NCBI GenBank assembly: GCA_030639165.1
Contig: DAOWDF010000291.1
Span: 1-7,491, forward strand
Reading direction: 5' to 3'
DNA: 7,491 nt
From: Alphaproteobacteria bacterium
GTDB lineage: Bacteria; Pseudomonadota; Alphaproteobacteria; Micavibrionales; Micavibrionaceae
Shown here: positions 1 through 5,384 of the stretch, piece by piece
How positions within the stretch are numbered: the first letter of the stretch is position 1
Layout of the letters: each line of letters opens with the position of its first letter
Made by a program: the position numbers and the translations under genes
The notes under the pieces: model-generated
Database searches by the model: none
What the model saw: only the letters and a program-made list of their open reading frames with translations
Told to the model about the DNA's origin: nothing

Positions 1-1476
1 GATTAAATCTTCGATGCGGCGTTTAAGACCACGGGCGCGGCCTTTATTACTACCCTCAACCCCTAAAATCCAGCGCCTTAAATCGGCAGTTTCGCGCGCG
101 GTGAGGTGAGCAGAAAAGGCACTGTCCGCAGCGTCAAATAAATGATGCCCCTCATCAAAAATATAGCGCGAAGGCATTAGCTCTGATGGATTAGACATGG
201 CTGATTGGATCATCACAAGCGCGTGATTAGCAATGACAATTCGCGCATGTTTTGCCTTGCGTATTGAACGTTCGACAAAGCATTTTTTATAGTGATCACA
301 GGCCGAGAATATACATTCGCCGCGTCTGTCTGATAGGCCGTACGTGTTTGCAATGCCGAGCAAGCCGCTAAGCCAGCCAGAGAATTCTGCTCCGCTTAAA
401 TCGCCATCCTTGGTAGTGGCGGCAAAGCGCGCCATTATTCCTGCGGCTATGGCGTGGCGCGGATTGTGGGAGAGGGCAGCGCCAGCGGATAAATCCTCTA
501 AATTAAGCAAGCACAGATAATTTTCTCGCCCTTTTCTAATGGCTACATAAGCGTTTTTAACTTCGGGATGCGGGTAGAGGCGGTCAAGCTCGCCATCAAT
601 TTGGCGCTGTAAATTTTTGGTATAGGTTGATATCCATACCGCGCCTTCATTTTTCTCCGCCCAAACGCTGGCGGGGGCGAGATAGCCCAAGGTTTTCCCA
701 ACGCCAGTGCCTGCTTCGGCCAGCACAATATGCGGGTTTTCATCTTCGCGCATAGGTTCAAACATTTTAGTTATATCTGCGGAGTATTGTTTTTGCTGTG
801 GTCTGATTTCACTATGTTTGTCCCCGACATTGAGTAGGGCTTCAAGGCGCTCATGCGCTTCTTCTTCGCTAACTCCGTGATGGGATGGGGGTGGCTCGGG
901 CGCGTCCTCTGCCCATTCGGGCAGGTGCTTCCAGACATTCAGTGCGGATTTGGAGTATATTTCTTCTTTTGGATTATATTCTTCGCCTAATGCAGAGAAT
1001 ATAAATCTTGTCCAAGGCCAGCCTTTGCCCTTTAATCCCATGATTGAGGCTATTTTTATAGGGTTGGCTTTTTCCGCAAGCGGATCATTTTGTAGGTTAG
1101 TTAAAAGAATGCGCGCAATATCCATTAGGGTGAACGGGTGATCTTCAAAATCCGTAGGCGCGGGCAGTCCTAGCGCCCTTGCTATGCCAATTGGGGTTGG
1201 TACGCAGAATTTTGCGGGGTGAACAAAGGCAAATAGCTCCAGCACGTCAAAGGTGTAAAACTCATCAAATCCAAGCTTAGTCTTTGTATATGGCGCGTGG
1301 CAAACCATCACGGTTTTATTGTGGAGTAGGCGAGGCGCATCTTTATGAGGCAGGGTGAGTATCTCGCCTTCATCCGTTAGAATAGCGCATTCACGTGCGT
1401 TTACGCACAGTGCTGGTATATCTGGCAGCTCTATTATCTGCTGCGTCGGCTGTTTTACTTCAGGATTCGAATTCAT
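1..1476 (-). CDS. dinG: DinG/XPD-like iron-sulfur DNA helicase, N-terminal 492 residues (3' end outside window)
   Basis: An ATP-dependent superfamily 2 DNA helicase of the DinG/XPD/Rad3 group, which unwinds DNA 5'-3' during repair and at blocked forks. The frame is open to the window edge. A Q-motif-like RPQQ lies at residues 225-228 and Walker A AEAGTGVGKT at 253-262 (K261). Four cysteines, C322, C388, C393 and C399, fit the 4Fe-4S site of this group. The Walker B/DEAH box reads DEGH at 441-444. Motifs III-VI must lie beyond base 1. Residues 20-105 resemble a degenerate DnaQ-type exonuclease fold (see findings). The ATG at 1476 is the earliest possible start, because TAA lies in frame two codons upstream; its AAGG (1478-1481) is only one base from the ATG, which is unusually close. 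Helicase family is very sure; equivalence to E. coli DinG is less so, since the N-terminal region is extra. Confidence 0.92.
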   Translation of the reverse strand, partial: MNSNPEVKQPTQQIIELPDIPALCVNARECAILTDEGEILTLPHKDAPRLLHNKTVMVCHAPYTKTKLGFDEFYTFDVLELFAFVHPAKFCVPTPIGIARALGLPAPTDFEDHPFTLMDIARILLTNLQNDPLAEKANPIKIASIMGLKGKGWPWTRFIFSALGEEYNPKEEIYSKSALNVWKHLPEWAEDAPEPPPSHHGVSEEEAHERLEALLNVGDKHSEIRPQQKQYSADITKMFEPMREDENPHIVLAEAGTGVGKTLGYLAPASVWAEKNEGAVWISTYTKNLQRQIDGELDRLYPHPEVKNAYVAIRKGRENYLCLLNLEDLSAGAALSHNPRHAIAAGIMARFAATTKDGDLSGAEFSGWLSGLLGIANTYGLSDRRGECIFSACDHYKKCFVERSIRKAKHARIVIANHALVMIQSAMSNPSELMPSRYIFDEGHHLFDAADSAFSAHLTARETADLRRWILGVEGSNKGRARGLKRRIEDLI

Positions 1477-1540
1477 ACCTTAATGAGTAGCATATTTAAA
1501 AGAAAATATCCGTGCATTAATTAATAGCTAAGTGGCAAAA

Positions 1541-1569
1541 TTGCAGAGCGTATTAACCTTATGTATAAT
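1541..1569 (+). promoter_or_regulatory. Sigma70-like promoter for the two-gene plus-strand unit
   Basis: TTGCAG at 1541-1546 and a perfect TATAAT at 1564-1569 are separated by 17 bases. The -35 matches consensus only in its TTG, but the -10 and spacing are ideal. Transcription would begin near 1576, giving a leader of about 38 bases before the ATG at 1614. It is the only good promoter seen for the genes at 1614 and 2431. The same 137-base gap must also hold the promoter of the divergent helicase gene, for which I saw no convincing match. Confidence 0.6.
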
Positions 1570-1600
1570 GTTAATGTCTATTATAGGTGATGAATATATT

Positions 1601-1605
1601 AGAGG
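1601..1605 (+). promoter_or_regulatory. Shine-Dalgarno site of the peptidase-like gene
   Basis: AGAGG lies eight bases before the ATG at 1614 and supports that start. The leader between the promoter and this site is AT-rich and shows no clear hairpin. Confidence 0.6.
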
Positions 1606-1613
1606 TTTTATAA

Positions 1614-2426
1614 ATGGCTGATTTAACTGGTGATTTTTGGGATGCTGCAACAGTGGGCGGGACTGTTGTGCCAACTGAACCAGAATACCTTATATTTGGT
1701 GAAGATGTTAGTGTCGATCCAGATGTTAGGGATATGCAAGATGATATACCATCAGTCGATTCATTAGACCCAAAAATTCAAACTTTTATTGAGGATATTA
1801 AAGATTTACCAAAGCCTGACCAAGCGCATTTGGTGCATCAATTTGTTACAGGAAATATGCAGTACTCACATACTGAGGCAGCGGGGCAGGATAATGTTAC
1901 ATTCAATAAAGAGGATGTTCTTGAAAATTGGAAGACAGGCGATTGTGATAACCATGCGAGTATGACTGGAGTATTGTTAGAGCATGTAGGGTTTGAAAAG
2001 AAAGATATGGCTCTTGTGTCTGTGAATGTAACAACAGGTATTGAGGGTGGAGGAAGTGTTTCTGGACCTCATGGAGTTCTGGTTGCAAAGATAGAGGATG
2101 AGCAAGTTTTATTTGATTTGAATATGGCGGAGCCAGTTACTTTAAATGAAAATTATAGCGCGACAGGCCCTGCGGCTTTTGATGAATATCCTGATAATGA
2201 AGGGGCAGTCCGTCATGTGCAATTTGATGAGGTCTTAGCGGTTAATCCACTTGATAAAGAACAAAATGCAGTAGTATTCCCTGATCGTTTGAATGCCCTG
2301 TCATCTCCTGATGATGGGTATGTTGGAGGAGAGGCTGATGGCGCTGCGGTAGATTTAGAAGGTGACATGCAAGAAGAACCTAGTGCTCAAAACCATTCAC
2401 CAGCAACACAATCACCTGGTATGTGA
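1614..2426 (+). CDS. Transglutaminase-like cysteine peptidase candidate (LapG/BTLCP type), leaderless
   Basis: A 270-residue acidic protein whose centre fits the transglutaminase-like papain fold. A helix with WKTGDCDNHA (106-115) carries the likely nucleophile C111; the bacterial transglutaminase-like peptidase (BTLCP/LapG) form is GDCEDYA. PHGVLVA (152-158) supplies H153, and FDLN (167-170) supplies D168, completing a Cys-His-Asp triad. Residues 50-100 match the usual helical lead-in. Residues 1-48 and 222-270 are rich in Asp, Glu, Pro, Ser and Gly and look disordered. There is no signal peptide or membrane segment, unlike periplasmic LapG, and I see no lapD or large adhesin gene nearby. 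It is first in a two-gene unit; the next gene starts four bases after its stop. Codon choice is visibly more AT-rich than in the helicase. The fold is fairly sure. Substrate and location are unknown; an amidase or transglutaminase activity is also possible. Confidence 0.7.
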   Translation: MADLTGDFWDAATVGGTVVPTEPEYLIFGEDVSVDPDVRDMQDDIPSVDSLDPKIQTFIEDIKDLPKPDQAHLVHQFVTGNMQYSHTEAAGQDNVTFNKEDVLENWKTGDCDNHASMTGVLLEHVGFEKKDMALVSVNVTTGIEGGGSVSGPHGVLVAKIEDEQVLFDLNMAEPVTLNENYSATGPAAFDEYPDNEGAVRHVQFDEVLAVNPLDKEQNAVVFPDRLNALSSPDDGYVGGEADGAAVDLEGDMQEEPSAQNHSPATQSPGM

Positions 2427-2430
2427 TTAT

Positions 2431-3507
2431 ATGACAGATATATCCCAAGATTTGCAAAATGAAGCTAATGATTTATATAAAAATTTATATGAGGAAGCTT
2501 CTGCTGCGAAAGCTGTAGCGGATAAAGAAGGTAAGGCATTTGGTATAGTCGTTGGTGAGGCTCATACTGATAATGGATCAGCTATTGTTGATAATATAGC
2601 GATCAATGTTGCAAAAGAACTTGGCGCAAAAGACTTACTTTTAGAATTAGATGATGAAAAAATGGATCGTGCATCTAATTTAGATAGCAACCCTGTTGGT
2701 GATATGTTTCCAGCTGTCTATCAGATCGCATCTCGTGAATTAAAGGGAGATGATTTTAATGTTGTCGCAGCAGATCAAAATGTATCAGAAACAGCAAATA
2801 GAGAAGAAGGTGTTATAAACTTCCCTGAGCGTGAAGAGGGAATACGTCAAAGAATAGGAGAGCAGAAAGAAACTTTTGTTGGGATTTATGGCGCTGCCCA
2901 TATTTCTAATATTCAAGGCTATACCGACCAAGAGGTTGTTGATAGCAACGGCCAAAATACCAAAGACCCGTCAAGGGATGCTTTTCCAGATCAGAAAATA
3001 TTGTATGTAAATGGACTTCAAGAAGATGATGATATATCTAAGCATTATGAAGATAATTTGAATGATCCTGATCCCCAAACTGTAGCACATGCCAAGAGTA
3101 TGCTTGCAGAGGATAATTATGCTAATAATCCTGACAATGCTTTTCAGGCTGGAATTAAAAGCAATACTTATGGGCTTAGTGAACAGGATACAAAAGATAT
3201 CGCTGATAGGGCGCAGGAAAATTATCAAAACAATTTAAATTTAGAAATAGGGTCTCCTGAGGCTTCTCAGGATGTTTTACAACAAGAAGATATTGTGTCT
3301 TCACCTGCTATTTATGGCTCTGCAAGTGTTGAGGATGATACGCTTCCTGGTGAAGATAATACATCAGCAATAGGGTCAATATCGGCGCATTATAATGATG
3401 TCGCGCCTGTTGTTGAGGGTATACCAGAAGCGCAAAATGATGAAACATTTGAGCATGAAGATACACCAGCTCCAGTTGAGCAGGATATTGTGGTTGCGCC
3501 TAAGTGA
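2431..3507 (+). CDS. EreA/ChaN/TraB-like hydrolase candidate with acidic C-terminal tail
   Basis: A 358-residue acidic protein. After a 35-residue helical N-terminus comes a beta strand leading into GEAH (42-45; E43, H45), then LLLELD (69-74; E72), AADQN (113-117; D115) and GAAH (154-157; H157). This order of a GExH motif, a buried glutamate after a hydrophobic strand, and a late G-x-x-H after another strand is that of the EreA/ChaN-like superfamily (erythromycin esterase, ChaN, TraB/Tiki and related toxin domains), where these residues bind metal or catalyse hydrolysis. Residues 196-270 are helical and polar; 271-358 are Pro/Glu/Asp/Ser-rich and probably disordered. No signal peptide is visible. 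The ATG at 2431 is preferred: it starts four bases after the upstream stop, so coupling is likely, although no good Shine-Dalgarno is present. An in-frame GTG at 2362 would add 23 residues of unrelated composition. Family is a motif-level call; substrate is unknown. Confidence 0.65.
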   Translation: MTDISQDLQNEANDLYKNLYEEASAAKAVADKEGKAFGIVVGEAHTDNGSAIVDNIAINVAKELGAKDLLLELDDEKMDRASNLDSNPVGDMFPAVYQIASRELKGDDFNVVAADQNVSETANREEGVINFPEREEGIRQRIGEQKETFVGIYGAAHISNIQGYTDQEVVDSNGQNTKDPSRDAFPDQKILYVNGLQEDDDISKHYEDNLNDPDPQTVAHAKSMLAEDNYANNPDNAFQAGIKSNTYGLSEQDTKDIADRAQENYQNNLNLEIGSPEASQDVLQQEDIVSSPAIYGSASVEDDTLPGEDNTSAIGSISAHYNDVAPVVEGIPEAQNDETFEHEDTPAPVEQDIVVAPK

Positions 3508-3511
3508 TTTT

Positions 3512-4654
3512 TTACCCCTTAGCAGGTGGCACGAAAATCTCTGCTGTATCACCGCTTGGAAGGCTTTCAATATATATGGATTGTGACGGGAAGGCGAAAC
3601 CAGAGGAGGCTTTATTCTCTACAATATCCTTAATAACCAGCGCAAATTCTTCTTTAACTGCCAGCCATTCACCCCAATCAGTTGTCTTGGTGAAGCAATA
3701 AATCATGAAGTCTATGGAGGAATCGTTGAGGCTGTCGAGCCGCACAAATGTAGAAACTTTTGGTGGTTTTTCGAACGCTTCGTTAGTTGCCAGATAGTTT
3801 GCTATTTCATCGCGTATAAGGATGAGGTTTTCTCGGCTAGTGTCATAAGTGATGCCGATTTTCCAGTATATACGGCGATTTGTCATGCGGCTGAAGTTTG
3901 TTATTACCGCGTCGGATAGATCAGAATTTGGCACGTACACAGGGGCTTTATCAAATCTGCGGATACGTGTTGAGCGAAAGCCAATCTCTTCAACTGTGCC
4001 TTCAACAACGCCATCAACTTTGATCCAGTCACCTGGGTAGAAGCGCTTTTCAGCGATAACTGTTAGGCCGCCAATCAGGTTCTTGAACAGATCTTGTGCG
4101 CCTAGAGCTATCGCGGCTCCGAATAGGCCAAGCCCTGCTAGCAATGGTCCTATAGCAATGCCCCATATCTCTAAAATCACCGATGAGCCGATGAAAAATA
4201 CCAACACTTTCAGGAATTTGAAAATCCATACCATCATAACAGGTGTGAGTAATTTCTCCATTTTTTTGGAGAAATGCTTTATGGGATCAAGAGAGCGATG
4301 CAGCGCCCAGAATATAGTAAAGGCGATCATGGAGCGAATTGCTTGTGCTGTAAATGCAGTGAAAGATTCACCGATCTCCAGACTTTGAGTTGCAAAAAAT
4401 ACTCCTAATATTATTGGTATAAAGCGAATAGGGGGGATGAGAGCTTCGATTATTCTATCATCTATATTATTGTCGGACTTTGAAGCCCAACGATGGAGGG
4501 TGCGCAAGATGTATTTGCTTAATACTCCGCGCAGAATTAAGAATGATGTGAAAATTAGTAGAGCTATTACTATTTGGCCGATATTAATGCCCATAAAACC
4601 ATTTTGCCATACGTCAATGACTTCTGCCCATAGGGTGTTTAATTGCTCTTCCAC
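3512..4654 (-). CDS. MscS-family small-conductance mechanosensitive channel (YnaI-like size)
   Basis: A 380-residue inner-membrane channel that should open under membrane tension and release solutes during hypoosmotic shock. Five hydrophobic helices are seen at about 23-43, 74-92, 101-118, 137-162 and 166-197. The last is the pore helix, Gly/Ala-rich (GLFGAAIALGAQDLFKNL, 176-193), followed by the MscS beta domain: PGDWIKVDG (207-215), EGTVEEIGFRSTRIR (218-232) and the VPNS-containing segment (241-244). The cytoplasmic alpha-beta domain continues to about 365. Length and five helices resemble E. coli YnaI rather than the three-helix MscS. The start is GTG at 4654, backed by AGGAG seven bases upstream. 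The gene converges on the hydrolase gene at 2431-3507 with four bases between stops, leaving no room for a shared intergenic terminator. It is probably transcribed alone. Confidence 0.93.
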   Translation of the reverse strand: MEEQLNTLWAEVIDVWQNGFMGINIGQIVIALLIFTSFLILRGVLSKYILRTLHRWASKSDNNIDDRIIEALIPPIRFIPIILGVFFATQSLEIGESFTAFTAQAIRSMIAFTIFWALHRSLDPIKHFSKKMEKLLTPVMMVWIFKFLKVLVFFIGSSVILEIWGIAIGPLLAGLGLFGAAIALGAQDLFKNLIGGLTVIAEKRFYPGDWIKVDGVVEGTVEEIGFRSTRIRRFDKAPVYVPNSDLSDAVITNFSRMTNRRIYWKIGITYDTSRENLILIRDEIANYLATNEAFEKPPKVSTFVRLDSLNDSSIDFMIYCFTKTTDWGEWLAVKEEFALVIKDIVENKASSGFAFPSQSIYIESLPSGDTAEIFVPPAKG

Positions 4655-4661
4655 TAGTCGT

Positions 4662-4666
4662 CTCCT
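4662..4666 (-). promoter_or_regulatory. Strong Shine-Dalgarno site fixing a GTG start for the MscS-like gene
   Basis: On the minus strand AGGAG lies seven bases before GTG (4654-4652). This is the best ribosome binding site in the window and decides for the non-ATG start. Confidence 0.75.
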
Positions 4667-4692
4667 GCTTTAATACGGAATAGCAGAATAGT

Positions 4693-4721
4693 GGCAAGTG
4701 GAGTTATAGACAAGTAATAAT
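4693..4721 (-). promoter_or_regulatory. Possible promoter of the MscS-like gene
   Basis: In the 83-base gap upstream of the channel gene, the minus strand reads about TTGTCT, 17 bases, TATTCT. A second, overlapping candidate (TTGCCA, 16 bases, TATTAA) lies slightly closer to the gene. Both are imperfect; coordinates are approximate and neither can be preferred by eye. Confidence 0.3.
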
Positions 4722-4737
4722 CTTATATAGATATGGT

Positions 4738-5280
4738 TTAGTGCTTGGTGTTGTAATTTAGTGGGGATTTGATATCACTACACATCATTTTCCAAAAATT
4801 ATCTAGGGTCGCCAAAGGGTTGAAGCCTGATTTTAAGTGCATTTTAAGCGCTGCATTGCGCAGGGCTATGCGGTAATTTGGGCCTATACCTGTGCTGCCA
4901 TCTTCTAGTGTGACGGCAGAAAAATTACCTTTTCCGTTAGGTATGCTAATAATTTGGGATTCTATCACTGAATCTTTTGCAAGCGAGTTAGAGTGTTTGG
5001 CGTTAAACCCTGGATAATCGCGCATAATATTTGCATCATGGGTAAGGCCTAGATCATGCTCACGGTTATCTAGACCCTTCCAGAATATACGTTTACCTGT
5101 AGGGCCGTTTTTATATCTGAATTTGCCAAGCATAAGCACTGCGCCGATGCTAAGTTCTTTGTTTATTTTTCTGAACTGGGATGGAGAGTAGTGCTTTTCT
5201 CCCATGCAAAATTCCTCGAATATATCGAGGGAGTTTAGTATTTTTTTAGCAGTAGGATTTGCGCGTTCTATATCAATCAT
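4738..5280 (-). CDS. Hypothetical 180-residue protein, no family recognised
   Basis: I do not recognise this protein. It is soluble and somewhat basic in its first half, with no signal peptide or membrane helix. Residues 1-50 look helical; 51-75 hold a Lys/Arg/Gly-rich stretch with FWKGL (66-70). Residues 105-128 look like two beta strands, and GIGPNYRIALRNAALKMH (131-148) reads as a Gly-Pro turn leading into a helix. That last shape is loosely like the G-x-x-P-x-x-A-x-R ending of some small phage-derived proteins, but the match is too weak to assign. ATG 5280 has a weak AAGAG nine bases upstream. It sits between lysyl-tRNA synthetase and the MscS-like gene on the same strand, with a 100-base gap from the former and 83 from the latter, so it may have its own promoter. 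Frame length and ordered composition suggest it is a real gene. Confidence 0.65.
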   Translation of the reverse strand: MIDIERANPTAKKILNSLDIFEEFCMGEKHYSPSQFRKINKELSIGAVLMLGKFRYKNGPTGKRIFWKGLDNREHDLGLTHDANIMRDYPGFNAKHSNSLAKDSVIESQIISIPNGKGNFSAVTLEDGSTGIGPNYRIALRNAALKMHLKSGFNPLATLDNFWKMMCSDIKSPLNYNTKH

Positions 5281-5311
5281 TTAAACCAACTCTTAATTAA
5301 GGTTACTCTCT

Positions 5312-5340
5312 ATTATGAGTATATCATTGGTTTATTTAAC
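5312..5340 (-). promoter_or_regulatory. Weak candidate promoter of the hypothetical gene
   Basis: On the minus strand CATAAT (5312-5317) is preceded at 17 bases by GTTAAA (5335-5340). The -10 is good and the -35 poor; the DNA just upstream is almost pure A/T, as an UP element would be. The call rests on the -10, the spacing and the lack of any better candidate between 5281 and 5380. Confidence 0.3.
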
Positions 5341-5384
5341 ATTTATTTAAAATTTTATATAAATTAGATATAAATTTTATTTAA
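5331..5384. repeat. Three direct copies of TTTATTTAA in the AT-rich gap
   Basis: The nonamer TTTATTTAA occurs at 5331-5339, 5342-5350 and 5376-5384, with starts 11 and 34 bases apart, close to one and three helical turns. The last copy includes the stop codon of lysyl-tRNA synthetase. Between copies two and three is a 7-base A/T inverted repeat (5354-5360 with 5368-5374, loop of seven). Phased sites for a DNA-binding protein, bent DNA or chance in A/T-only sequence are all possible. No GC-rich terminator hairpin is present here. Confidence 0.4.

Noticed and set aside
441..444. Loss of the DEAH box in the helicase (residues 441-444 read DEGH).
   Set aside because: The Asp and Glu needed for Walker B are kept, and a Gly here fits what I recall of alphaproteobacterial homologues; it is not a sign of inactivation. 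The coordinates given are residue numbers; the bases are about 145-156.
1517..1524. TTAATTAA palindrome upstream of the helicase gene, repeated at 5293-5300 upstream of the hypothetical gene.
   Set aside because: It lies at different distances from the two starts and is A/T-only; shared control is not supported without conservation.
2971..3228. Minus-strand open frame with a hydrophobic translation inside the hydrolase gene.
   Set aside because: It is antisense to a well-supported coding frame, has no ribosome binding site, and its Ile-rich make-up follows from the AT-rich codons opposite.
3500..3522. Possible bidirectional terminator between the convergent genes.
   Set aside because: The stem is only five pairs, and the T-run lies in the loop rather than after the stem.
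4083..4388. Plus-strand 101-codon frame inside the MscS-like gene.
   Set aside because: It runs opposite the conserved pore and beta-domain coding sequence and has no motif or start signal.
5354..5374. A/T hairpin downstream of lysS as a terminator.
   Set aside because: The seven-pair stem has no G or C and no clear following U-tract, so it would be too weak for intrinsic termination.
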